64,000 bases of DNA, taken from NCBI RefSeq assembly GCF_030546805.1, contig NZ_JAUOPC010000008.1, positions 186,001-250,000 of the forward strand. The letters are read 5' to 3'. Below are positions 35,379-44,359 of the stretch, piece by piece. Origin of the DNA: Cyclobacterium sp. 1_MG-2023. GTDB taxonomy: Bacteria; Bacteroidota; Bacteroidia; Cytophagales; Cyclobacteriaceae. Numbering within the stretch: the stretch's first letter is position 1; each line of letters begins with the position of its first letter. A program made the position numbers and the translations under genes. The notes under the pieces are model-generated. The model worked only from the letters and a program-made list of their open reading frames with translations, was not told where the DNA came from and did not search any database.

Positions 35379-36152
35379 CTATTTTTCACTTAGGTATTTC
35401 CAGTATCGTTTAGGCACATGACGAATATGTAATTGTAGGTTTTTCCTCGAAGAGATATTCGTGCTATCGAAATAGTCCTTCCATAAGGTTTGAAATTCTA
35501 TTTCTTCGACAGCAAAATAATCAGGAGAAGTTTTGCTGGCATCAAATCCCTCGGGTAAGGTCAAATTGATAATTTCCACCTTATCCAAATCATAATAGAG
35601 GCCATAATTTCGCTTAAGGTCATAAATCACCCACTTTTGATCGGCATATCTACTTTTGAAATGTTTGGAAATAAGTGGGAGTACATCAAAATCGGGTTCA
35701 ATGGTAGCAAAGTACAACCCGTCTTTAGTCAATCGAAATCTAACAAAAGCCTCCATGCGGTGTTTTTCACGCCCAACGCTTTTAGCAACCTTACTCAATT
35801 CCAAAACATCAGGATTAGAAAAATCTGAATCAACCGGTAGCCTACTCTCAAAAACATATTGGATATAACGTAACAATAGATTTTCTACCCCCTGTTTTTC
35901 ACTCAAAAAGCCATAATAGATACGCAGTCTTCCCGCATTTGATGTTTTCTTCCCTAAGCCTTTCCACACCCGATCTGCTTTAACCGGATCTGCAACCACT
36001 ACATTTTGCTTGCCAAATAAGGAGGCTTGAGATTCACTATCTTTTTGGATAAGGACGCGTTTTAATTTCAAATCATAGACCTGAAATACACAGGTCAAAA
36101 AACCATCAAAACTACCATCATAAATGAGTATGGAATCCTGAATATTTAGCAT
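35379..36152 (-). CDS. Partner of the DNA-repair-type radical SAM protein (TIGR03915/DUF4130 family)
   Basis: The 257-residue protein starts SILIYDGSFDGFLTCVFQVY, the characteristic opening of the family called SAM-link partner protein. It continues with basic, helical stretches (RVWKGLGKKTSNAG, SVGREKHRMEAFVRFRLTKD) and VIYDLKRNYGLYYD. It starts on the base after the radical SAM gene stops, so the two must act together. The pair is proposed, from phylogenetic co-occurrence, to modify or repair DNA; no activity is established. In the C-terminal HHVPKRYWKYLSE stretch, basic and aromatic residues are compatible with nucleic-acid contact (inference). Confidence 0.9.
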   Translation of the reverse strand: MLNIQDSILIYDGSFDGFLTCVFQVYDLKLKRVLIQKDSESQASLFGKQNVVVADPVKADRVWKGLGKKTSNAGRLRIYYGFLSEKQGVENLLLRYIQYVFESRLPVDSDFSNPDVLELSKVAKSVGREKHRMEAFVRFRLTKDGLYFATIEPDFDVLPLISKHFKSRYADQKWVIYDLKRNYGLYYDLDKVEIINLTLPEGFDASKTSPDYFAVEEIEFQTLWKDYFDSTNISSRKNLQLHIRHVPKRYWKYLSEK

Positions 36153-37415
36153 TTATTCAAATAAATTCAATTGAGGGCTTAGTTTTTTTTGATATTTACT
36201 GGTGGTGTTTTGAAGAATAAGAGACTTCAGTTGTGGGCTAGTCAAATCCCTCCGTTCAAAATCCTGTGAGGCACAGACAAGGAAATATTTGGCTCTGTTC
36301 ATGGCTATACCTATGCGCTGTAAATGCTCCCAATTAAGTCTTCTAAAACGTCTTGCCTGAATGATTTTATGCACGGATTTCATGCCCACTCCCGGTATAC
36401 GTGCCAACATTTCCCGATCAGCAGTATTCACATCCACTGGAAAGTATTCCAAATTCCTCAGGGCCCAACCCAATTTGGGGTCTACCTCCAAGTCGAGGTT
36501 TTTGTGGGACTCGTTCAAGATTTCATGCACTTCAAAACCATAGAAGCGCATTAACCAATCTGTCTGGTACAGCCTATTTTCTCGTAACATCGGTACTTCG
36601 GTGCCAATATGTGGCAAACGCGAATCATAACTGATGGGTATATATCCGGAATAGTAAACCCGCTTTAATTCAAACTTTTTATAAAAATAATTGGAGGTCC
36701 ACATGATTTGCTGATCACTTTCTCCGCTAGCCCCTATAATCATTTGCGTACTTTGCCCTCCGGGTGCAAATAGTGGGGTGCTTTTTATTAGTTTTTTTTC
36801 AGATTTGTATTGGATGATCTCATTTTTAACTTTTATCATTGGCTTGATAAAGTCTTCACGATTTTTTTCCGGGGCCAATAGTTTCAACCCTTCCTTGGTA
36901 GGAATCTCAATATTTACACTCAACCTATCTGCATAAAGTCCAGCCTCCTTCATCAGTTCATCAGAGGCTCCGGGAATGGATTTGAGGTGAATATAACCAT
37001 TGAATTTTTCTTCAGTTCTCAATTTCCTGGCTACAGCCACCAACCGTTCCATGGTATAATCTGCACTTTTGAAGATTCCTGAACTCAGAAACAAGCCTTC
37101 AATATAATTGCGACGGTAAAAATTTATGGTCAAGTCAACCACTTCCTGCACCTGAAAAGCGGCCCTCTTGATGTCATTGCTTTTTCTTGTTACACAATAG
37201 GCACAGTCAAAAATGCAATGATTGGTCAGTAATATTTTTAGCAAAGATACACAGCGACCATCTTCGGTGTAGGAATGGCAAATCCCCATCCCTGTTGCAT
37301 CACCGAGCCCCTTATTGGTGTTGCTCCGCTTGCTACCACTGGATGCACAGGACACATCATATTTGGCTGCATCTGCAAGTATTTTTAATTTTTCTTGAAT
37401 ACGTGTAAACCCCAT
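36153..37415 (-). CDS. Putative DNA modification/repair radical SAM protein (TIGR03916 type)
   Basis: The 420-residue protein has the radical SAM [4Fe-4S] motif CxxxCxxC at C67, C71 and C74 (NHCIFDCAYC). Extra cysteines at C23, C46 and C55 may bind a second cluster or metal. The TIM-barrel part includes EGLFLSSGIFKSADYTMERL and PLFAPGGQSTQMIIGASGES. The C-terminus holds a helix-hairpin-helix (LARIPGVGMKSVHKIIQARR), a non-sequence-specific DNA-binding module, about residues 335-365. The next gene encodes its TIGR03915 partner. A role in DNA repair is inferred from the domain combination only. About 200 bp upstream lies the second copy of a dispersed repeat. Confidence 0.92.
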   Translation of the reverse strand: MGFTRIQEKLKILADAAKYDVSCASSGSKRSNTNKGLGDATGMGICHSYTEDGRCVSLLKILLTNHCIFDCAYCVTRKSNDIKRAAFQVQEVVDLTINFYRRNYIEGLFLSSGIFKSADYTMERLVAVARKLRTEEKFNGYIHLKSIPGASDELMKEAGLYADRLSVNIEIPTKEGLKLLAPEKNREDFIKPMIKVKNEIIQYKSEKKLIKSTPLFAPGGQSTQMIIGASGESDQQIMWTSNYFYKKFELKRVYYSGYIPISYDSRLPHIGTEVPMLRENRLYQTDWLMRFYGFEVHEILNESHKNLDLEVDPKLGWALRNLEYFPVDVNTADREMLARIPGVGMKSVHKIIQARRFRRLNWEHLQRIGIAMNRAKYFLVCASQDFERRDLTSPQLKSLILQNTTSKYQKKLSPQLNLFE

Positions 37416-37624
37416 ATATGGTAATAAAACTTGGACAATTTGCTGAAATTCTTCCCTAAATAATGCCCATCAAGAAGGATAATCTAGCCTTACAAATATC
37501 TACCTAACAAATAGAAGAGAACAATGGATTTCTTTTAGAGGACTATTGATTTGCCAGACCAAATTATATACCAATCTTTCAGAACGGTTTATAATTTGTA
37601 AACAAAATCATTAACCAATTGTTT

Positions 37625-37842
37625 AACCCGGATTATTGTAATAGGATTTCTCCGCCCTGACAAGGTCAGGGGTGAAGCCTGTCCCGTGTTTATGGGAAGT
37701 GGTGCAATCGCAAGAAAATCAGGCTGTTTGGAGATTTTAGCATAGCACCGCTATGGTGAAATTGAAAACAGCAACGAAGTGACTGATTTTGAAGCGATTT
37801 CAGCACGTAATAGATTGTCTATTGCATATTTCGGGTTTAATC
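37625..37842 (+). repeat. Dispersed structured repeat, copy 2 (longer)
   Basis: About 218 bp with imperfect terminal inverted repeats: TTTAACCCGGATTAT at the left end and ATATTTCGGGTTTAA at the right end, 12 of 15 positions complementary. Internal hairpins are CCCTGAC-AAG-GTCAGGG and CATAGC-ACC-GCTATG. Shared blocks with copy 1 (27408-27579) are in the same order and orientation. No coding frame spans it; it resembles a MITE or a structured RNA. Confidence 0.75.
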
Positions 37843-38062
37843 TGAAGCCTTTTACAAACGTTGGAAAGCTCAGGAATGTTACGTCTGGATTTGAACCCGA
37901 AAAATGAAATCGGTCATGATGGAAAACTTTGGGAAATGCATGAGAAAATAAACATTTTGGCAGCGATTTAATTCCAAAGGAGTGGATAGCAAAACAACTT
38001 CCAGCTTATTCAGCAATACCATCTGTTGTGTAGCAATTGAATTGATACGATTAAATCAATCC
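37843..38062. other. Intergenic tail after repeat copy 2
   Basis: One plus-strand frame reads SSGMLRLDLNPKNEIGHDGK, then LWEMHEKINILAAI and a stop at about 37970. It has no start or neighbours and looks like a gene fragment of unknown origin. Nothing else recognised before the convergent beta-helix gene. Confidence 0.4.
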
Positions 38063-39238
38063 TTATTTCAGTTCATCAACATAGACATTGTCCATGGCTA
38101 TGGTTTTTCCTGACAGGCCCCTAACAGCCTGTTCGGTTTCCTTATGTTTGGCAAACCAATTGTGATGTATTTCACATTTTTCTTCAGGTACACCCCTAAT
38201 TACTACGGGTGTTTGGGGTGCATAAAAAGTGTTGTTATAGATCTCCATTGTCGTTCCCGCGATGTCCGTATTGTCTTTTCTATCCCTTCCACCGTGCATG
38301 TCAAAACAATGACTTAATGATATGCCCAGCTCAATATTATTCCTAGCTATGTATCCACAACCCGACACCCCGGTACCTGCAATAGAATGCCTGTTTTCAT
38401 TGAATAAATTATATTCGATTAGAGAATCAGCTGCGGCATGGCTTATCCCATAACCGAGGCCATTGTACTGGCATTGATGGATAAAATTATGATGAATATG
38501 GTGTCCAGAACCCTTTTTAAGAAAAATGCCGCTACCTGAAAAAGCTGAAACCTCACAATTGTCCACTTTCAATTCAGGATATTCCGTCACTATTCCTCTC
38601 GAAACTGGGAATTTGTAATAATAATCACGTCCCAAACCTTTAGGTCCAAAAGCGCGTTTGTGATGTTCCAGATGACGGTCAGGATTTGGCCCTTGAATTC
38701 TTAGCCCCGATATTCGTACCCCTGGCCCATTGGCACGAATCAGGAACCGGGTCTCCAAAGCATTGCTTAGCAAAATTCCACCTTTAGAACCTTCATATCC
38801 GCGGTTCCCAGCCAAGGTTACCCCTTCAGGAATTTCTAAAACCAACTTTTCAATAAAAACCATAGTGGTTAGGTCTATATTAATTTCATCGGGAATAAAG
38901 ACAACTTGTCCCGACTTTGCTTGCGCAAGTGCATCCAACAATTTATCCAAGTTTGTCGCCTCAAAATCTCCCTTTACAATTGGAAAGGCATATCCATTCC
39001 CTCCACCAATCGGCCCCATATCACTAGGTTTGGCGCCATAAATCTCATCATTAATAGCGAGCCAACTTGGCTTTTCCGGATTTTCGCCCTCAACAGGTTC
39101 AGTTAAAAATGTACTTGGGTTCCAATCTTTTAAGGGAAACCATAAAGTGCAGGCCGCTAAACTGCTTTTAGCAGCAGTAGAAAAAAATTGCCTTCTGGAA
39201 TGTTTGCTATTATTATTTTCTTCCATATGTCTTTTCAA
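38063..39238 (-). CDS. Tat-exported parallel beta-helix protein (pectin-lyase fold)
   Basis: The 391-residue protein has an N-terminal twin-arginine leader (SRRQFFSTAAKSSLAACTLW). The body is built of short repeats of the right-handed beta-helix type: VRISGLRIQGPN, LKVDNCEVSAFSGSGIFLKK, HHIHHNFIHQCQYNGLG and MEIYNNTFYAPQTPVVI. This is the fold of pectate lyases, polygalacturonases and many alginate or glycan lyases, but no catalytic set can be assigned. Position next to the SusC/D locus and near the pectin cluster suggests a role in glycan breakdown. An internal ATG four codons later is an equal start. Confidence 0.82.
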   Translation of the reverse strand: MKRHMEENNNSKHSRRQFFSTAAKSSLAACTLWFPLKDWNPSTFLTEPVEGENPEKPSWLAINDEIYGAKPSDMGPIGGGNGYAFPIVKGDFEATNLDKLLDALAQAKSGQVVFIPDEINIDLTTMVFIEKLVLEIPEGVTLAGNRGYEGSKGGILLSNALETRFLIRANGPGVRISGLRIQGPNPDRHLEHHKRAFGPKGLGRDYYYKFPVSRGIVTEYPELKVDNCEVSAFSGSGIFLKKGSGHHIHHNFIHQCQYNGLGYGISHAAADSLIEYNLFNENRHSIAGTGVSGCGYIARNNIELGISLSHCFDMHGGRDRKDNTDIAGTTMEIYNNTFYAPQTPVVIRGVPEEKCEIHHNWFAKHKETEQAVRGLSGKTIAMDNVYVDELK

Positions 39239-39684
39239 TGCAAAATACTAAACTGGTTTCAATCCGTATTTTATAAATCTAATTAATTCAAGTTAATTAT
39301 ACAGAGAAATTAATAGTTAATAAGCTTCGAAATAGGGTAGCCATAACCCTAGCACTTCTTAGATAAAATGATTTTATGGTTTAATCATTTAAAATTGTTG
39401 GATAGACTTCCTCCCTCATACAATTTCAGTTATTAATTTAAATAGTGAAATACATTAATGTACAAATCCATTGCCCATCAGCCAGAAATTTAAAGTCAAA
39501 TCAAAATCATAGGACATAAATTCATACTGAGACACATTTTGTATTCACAATTTACATTAAACATTATCATAATAAAATTTTAAAAATATAGTATTATTTT
39601 TAATCATAAATTAAATTTAAAATTTTATATTATTGCTTAATCTGAAAAGATTTCAATTAATAATTAAATTATAAACCCAAAAAA
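39239..39684 (+). other. A/T-rich region upstream of the SusC gene with an inverted repeat
   Basis: Contains a perfect 13-bp inverted repeat, ATAAAATTTTAAA (39572-39584) and TTTAAAATTTTAT (39616-39628), separated by 31 bp, about 60-110 bp before the SusC start. It may be a regulator-binding region or leader structure. No consensus -33/-7 pair found and no RNA gene seen. Confidence 0.5.
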
Positions 39685-42600
39685 ATGACGCCAAACATAC
39701 ATTACCATCAAAGGCTTATTAGGCAGCTTTTGACTGGAATAGTGACTTTTGTATTCCTCTCATGCTATATCCCAGCTTTAGGAAACAACAAAAAAGCCCC
39801 TAATTCGAATAGGGGCAAATTTATTCAACCGCATGTTTTTCCGGAAAACGAAAATGTTAGGCCTATAGCTAAAGTGGTGGACGTTTCTGTATCCGGTACC
39901 GTCCTGGATCAGGCAGGGGAACCCATTCCCGGAGTAACGGTTTCTGTTGCTAGAGCAGGAATAGGCACGGCAACAGACCTGGAAGGAAAATACAGTCTTT
40001 CCGTTCCAGAAGGCTCAATACTGGTCTTTTCTTTTATTGGCTTTGAAACCCAAAGCATCCCGGTTGGAGATCAAAGTATCATCAATGTAACCCTGAATGA
40101 AGACATTTCTTCCCTGGATGAGGTGGTAGTCGTCGGCTACAGCGCCAAGCGCCAATCAGAGCTATCTTCATCAGTTGCCATCGTTGGTGAAGAGGATTTG
40201 AAAAATGGGGTAATCTCCAATAACTTGGGAACAATGCTTCAAGGAAAAGTTGCCGGACTGACCGTGTCAAATACTGAAGGCCGACCGGGAAGTGCCACTA
40301 ATATAGTTATCAGAGGTGTTGGCTCTATAGGTGCCGGCTATGGGCCTTTATATGTGGTAGATGGTGTAATTGGCGGATCTGCTAACCCTATGGATATCGC
40401 CACAATTACAGTACTAAAGGACGCTGCCGCTACAGGACTTTATGGTTCACGTGCAGCAAATGGAGTAATCATCATTACAACCAAAAAGGGAAAAAGTGGT
40501 GAAACCAAAGTAAGCTATAGTGGGTCAGCAGGAATAAGTCAATTCAGGAATGGCAATTTAGAAATGATGAATTCCGCGGAATTGTATGACAGACAAGAGC
40601 AAGGATTTAGGAATTTTTTTAATGCTCAGGTGGCAGCAGGTGTTCCGACCTATACCAACCAAACCTTTGACCAATACCTTAACAATGTCCTACCCTCTTC
40701 CTTATTGGCTTCCGATACAGACTGGCAATCCCTACTTACCAGAACCGGACATGTTAACCAACACCAGCTTTCTGTTTCCGGTGGCTCTGATAAAACCACC
40801 TTTTACGTTAGTGGAAATTATTACAATGAACTTGGGACGGTCTTAGGAACTGAATACCAAAATTTGGATCTCCGTGCCAACCTAAAACACCAGATTTCGG
40901 ACAGATTTACCCTACAAACCAGAATCAACGCCGGCGCAAACAGAGCCCCAAATGAACCTCTCAGCGGACAGGAAGGAACCATGACACAGTTGTACAATAA
41001 TTTACCATGGGATCCTGCTTTTGAAACCGATGGAGTCACTCCATACAATCCATTGGAATCGGGAAATATCTGGATAGGAAATGCCAAATCCAATTATTTC
41101 TACAACAAAGGCCACCAAAGAGACATTACCAAAAACATGCGATTTGGAATCGACCTTCAACTTGACGCTCAAATCACGGATTGGATGCGATTTTCTACCA
41201 CTAACAGGGTCGGATTAACCGGTACAGATTGGACCCAGTTGCTGGATAAAGACCATCAATTGGCGAGTTTTGAGAATGGAAGAATTAGCCAGACCTATTC
41301 TTATGACCAATCATTTCTTACCTCAAACCTTTTAAACTTGGAACACCGCATCGGTGACCACAGTTTGGCAGGAATTCTAGGTCAGGAATACAATTATCTC
41401 AGCTCTTCTTTTACAGGAGCTGTTGGGATGGATTTAGCCGGAGGACTAAGCGCGCTAAGTGCTGCCGGAAGTCCAAAATCTATCTCCGGAAACAATACGG
41501 AAACAGGTTTTTTATCCTATTTTGGACAGGTCGATTACAATTACCAAGGGAAATATTTTTTGGTCAGTTCTGTTAGACGGGATGCCTCCTCTAGGTTTGG
41601 TGCCAACAATAGGTGGGCTACTTTTTATTCGGTTGGTGCTTCTTGGAATGTTAACAGGGAATACTTCTTAAAAGATGCCACTTGGATAGATTTATTAAAG
41701 ATCAGGACTAGCTATGGCACAACAGGAAATGCCAACATTGCCCCCTACTTATCCCTAGGCACATATAGTTTCACCACCAATAGTACTTACAATAGGTTAT
41801 CAGGAGCGCGGCCTGCAAGACGAGAAAACCCGGATTTAACCTGGGAAATGGCCTACACAACCAATATTGGGGTTGAATTTTCCATATTCAATCGAATCAA
41901 TATTGAAGTCGATTATTACAATAGGGTAAATAAAAATTTATTGCAAAGCGTACCCCTTTCTGCTAGTAGTGGTTTTTCAAGTCAGCAAAGGAATGTTGGA
42001 TCCGTTAGAAATCGTGGGTTGGATTTTAATATCAGCACTGTAAACATGGAGGGTGCTTTCAGGTGGGAAACCAATTTCAATGTAAACATCAACAGAAACA
42101 AAGTTTTGGCCTTGAATCAAGGTGAAGACATTGCAAGTGGGCAGATGAGGATCCGAGAAGGCTTACCGATGCGGTATTTCTACATGAAAGAATGGGCTGG
42201 AGCAGACCCCCAAACAGGTGATCCTCTTTGGATCAGGTGGGAAGATGCTGAAGGCAATTTAATTCATGGGGCAGATAAAGTTGAACCGGCAAACATTAGC
42301 ACTACCAATACCTATAATGCAGCAAGCAACCTTTTTGTAAGTTCAGCTTATCCGGATTTTACAGGAGGGATTAGGAACGATTTTTATTATAAGAATTTTT
42401 CTTTAAGTGTTTTGGCCAATTATGCTGTTGGACAAAGTATCTATTTCTCTCACAGAGAACGCATAGATTCGGATAACAACAGCACCAATCAAAACCAAAT
42501 GAAACTTCAGAAAGACTGGGTGAGATGGGAAAACCCCGGAGATATCGCCACACACCCAAAATTATTAAGTGGTGGAAGTGCTTCCAATGGAACCTCCTCC

Positions 42601-42849
42601 AGGTATTTAGAAGACGGAAGTTATTTCCGGATCCAAAATGTGAGATTAGATTATGCCTTTCCACAAAAGGTTTACAAATTCACCGGTATGCGAATTTATA
42701 TGAGCCTGGACAACCTGGCTGTATTCACCAAGTTTAGTGGTGGCGACCCTGATGTGAATATGGAAAATCCTGTAATCGCACAATCTGCCAATAGTGCAAG
42801 GTTTTCTCCTACCAGAAAAATACTTCTAGGTATCAGTTTTGATCTTTAA
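39685..42849 (+). CDS. SusC/RagA family TonB-linked outer-membrane protein
   Basis: The 1054-residue receptor imports oligosaccharides with its SusD partner. A long N-terminal leader region covers about 1-33. Then come a carboxypeptidase-D-regulatory-like domain (68-142), DEVVVVGY at 145-152 (TonB-box-like), a plug domain with GLTVSNTEGRPGSATNIVIR and the SusC signature PLYVVDGV at 221-228, and a large barrel ending KILLGISFDL. It lacks the N-terminal signalling extension that would link it to an anti-sigma factor. The SusD gene follows directly (the SusC stop is about 20 bp before the SusD ATG), then a sulfatase and a PHP protein, so a glycan-utilisation operon is clear. Confidence 0.96.
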   Translation: MTPNIHYHQRLIRQLLTGIVTFVFLSCYIPALGNNKKAPNSNRGKFIQPHVFPENENVRPIAKVVDVSVSGTVLDQAGEPIPGVTVSVARAGIGTATDLEGKYSLSVPEGSILVFSFIGFETQSIPVGDQSIINVTLNEDISSLDEVVVVGYSAKRQSELSSSVAIVGEEDLKNGVISNNLGTMLQGKVAGLTVSNTEGRPGSATNIVIRGVGSIGAGYGPLYVVDGVIGGSANPMDIATITVLKDAAATGLYGSRAANGVIIITTKKGKSGETKVSYSGSAGISQFRNGNLEMMNSAELYDRQEQGFRNFFNAQVAAGVPTYTNQTFDQYLNNVLPSSLLASDTDWQSLLTRTGHVNQHQLSVSGGSDKTTFYVSGNYYNELGTVLGTEYQNLDLRANLKHQISDRFTLQTRINAGANRAPNEPLSGQEGTMTQLYNNLPWDPAFETDGVTPYNPLESGNIWIGNAKSNYFYNKGHQRDITKNMRFGIDLQLDAQITDWMRFSTTNRVGLTGTDWTQLLDKDHQLASFENGRISQTYSYDQSFLTSNLLNLEHRIGDHSLAGILGQEYNYLSSSFTGAVGMDLAGGLSALSAAGSPKSISGNNTETGFLSYFGQVDYNYQGKYFLVSSVRRDASSRFGANNRWATFYSVGASWNVNREYFLKDATWIDLLKIRTSYGTTGNANIAPYLSLGTYSFTTNSTYNRLSGARPARRENPDLTWEMAYTTNIGVEFSIFNRINIEVDYYNRVNKNLLQSVPLSASSGFSSQQRNVGSVRNRGLDFNISTVNMEGAFRWETNFNVNINRNKVLALNQGEDIASGQMRIREGLPMRYFYMKEWAGADPQTGDPLWIRWEDAEGNLIHGADKVEPANISTTNTYNAASNLFVSSAYPDFTGGIRNDFYYKNFSLSVLANYAVGQSIYFSHRERIDSDNNSTNQNQMKLQKDWVRWENPGDIATHPKLLSGGSASNGTSSRYLEDGSYFRIQNVRLDYAFPQKVYKFTGMRIYMSLDNLAVFTKFSGGDPDVNMENPVIAQSANSARFSPTRKILLGISFDL

Positions 42850-42868
42850 GAATTTTAATAGCCATAAA

Positions 42869-44359
42869 ATGAAAAAGTACATAAATATCTTTTTACTCAC
42901 TGTTTTCATGGGATATTTGAGTGGTTGTGACGACCTTGAATATTTCCCAATTGACCAATTGTCAGACCAACAGGTTTCAGAATCACCTGAATTACTATCC
43001 AACATCACCATAGGTACCTATAGCCGATTGAGAGAAATGCGGTATGTGAGAAACCGGCAAGCAGCCCAAGAGTTTCCGGGGGATGATGCAGTGTGGGTAA
43101 AAAACAGTGGAGACAATAGAATGTTAACCTACAGTTACCAGCACATTGTTAATTCTTCCGTTTCCACCCAGTTTTGGCAGGAAGCTTATTATGGTATCTT
43201 TTCAGCAAACAAGGTCATTGAGGCCATAGACGACAATGCAGATGAAGAAAATCTCCAATTAAAAGGAGAGAATATTTTCTTAAGGGCTTTTATGCATTTT
43301 GACCTAGTTCGAATGTTTGGCAGGCCCTATTCTCAAAACCCCGAAACCAACTTGGGTGTAATGATTAGAGACAATACAGATGTATCTGCCTTGCCTCCGA
43401 GAAGTACTGTTAAAGAAACTTATGAATTCATTGAAAGTGACTTTTTAAGGGCAGCCGACCTGATGAGCATTAGCAAACCCTCCATCTTTGCCTCCAAAGA
43501 AGTGGCTTGGGGTATGCTCGCTCGATTATACCTGTACATGGAGCAAAATGAGAAAGCCATTGAATACGCCGACAAGGTGATTAATTCAGGGAAATACAGT
43601 CTGCTTGAAACCTCTCAATTTGGAAGTTATTTTACCTTATTACCGGAAAATAATCCGGAGACTATATTTGCTATCAAACTCTTGGAAACAGAGAACATGG
43701 GCAAAGGATCCATTGGCTCTTTATACCATGGACAAGGTGGATGGGGGGAAATGTTCGCTTCAAAAACCTATAGGAATTTAATTTACCAAAACCCGAATGA
43801 CGAAAGGGTCAAGTTCATTGATCCTGATTATATTTATGATGAGGAAGGAAACAAAATACCTGATCCTACGGAAGATGTTGGCTTCCTTCTGCAAAAAAGA
43901 GATGGTTTGTCTCAATACTTTATAAACAAATACACCATGGAAGGTGGAGTTCAAATGCTTTCATCCCCCATCGTCATGCGCTTGGCAGAAATGTACTTGA
44001 TCAAAGCGGAGGCCTATGCAAAAACATCGGGAAAGGAAACCGAGGCCATTGAAATGGTCAATATCATTAGAGAGCGGGCCGGATTGTCGGGAGAACAATT
44101 GTTTGACACAAATGACCTCAAAGGGTACGAAACTGTACTGGATGTGGTCTTGGATGAGCGACGTCTGGAACTGGCTTGGGAAGGCCATCGTGCCATGGAT
44201 GTATTTAGAAACAACAGGCCTTTGGACAGAAGTTCTGTACAACCCTTTGGTTGGTCAGGACCTTTATTGGTACAGCCCACCTCCAATAGCATTGTCCATT
44301 TAATTCCTGAAACTGAATTGGCTTTAAATCCAAATCTCATACAAAATCCTACAGAATGA
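42869..44359 (+). CDS. SusD/RagB family surface glycan-binding lipoprotein
   Basis: The 496-residue protein (ATG 42869 chosen since it begins the signal; an ATG ten codons earlier overlaps the SusC gene) has a lipobox YLSGCDD, the surface-lipoprotein pattern. The SusD-type TPR-like helices appear as RAFMHFDLVRMFGRPYSQNP, AWGMLARLYLYMEQNEKAIE and the C-terminal RLAEMYLIKAEAYAKTSG, VLDERRLELAWEGHRAMD. SusD lids close the SusC barrel when glycan is bound. Its stop TGA overlaps the ATG of the sulfatase gene by one base-pair step (ATGA), so translation is coupled. Confidence 0.96.
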   Translation: MKKYINIFLLTVFMGYLSGCDDLEYFPIDQLSDQQVSESPELLSNITIGTYSRLREMRYVRNRQAAQEFPGDDAVWVKNSGDNRMLTYSYQHIVNSSVSTQFWQEAYYGIFSANKVIEAIDDNADEENLQLKGENIFLRAFMHFDLVRMFGRPYSQNPETNLGVMIRDNTDVSALPPRSTVKETYEFIESDFLRAADLMSISKPSIFASKEVAWGMLARLYLYMEQNEKAIEYADKVINSGKYSLLETSQFGSYFTLLPENNPETIFAIKLLETENMGKGSIGSLYHGQGGWGEMFASKTYRNLIYQNPNDERVKFIDPDYIYDEEGNKIPDPTEDVGFLLQKRDGLSQYFINKYTMEGGVQMLSSPIVMRLAEMYLIKAEAYAKTSGKETEAIEMVNIIRERAGLSGEQLFDTNDLKGYETVLDVVLDERRLELAWEGHRAMDVFRNNRPLDRSSVQPFGWSGPLLVQPTSNSIVHLIPETELALNPNLIQNPTE

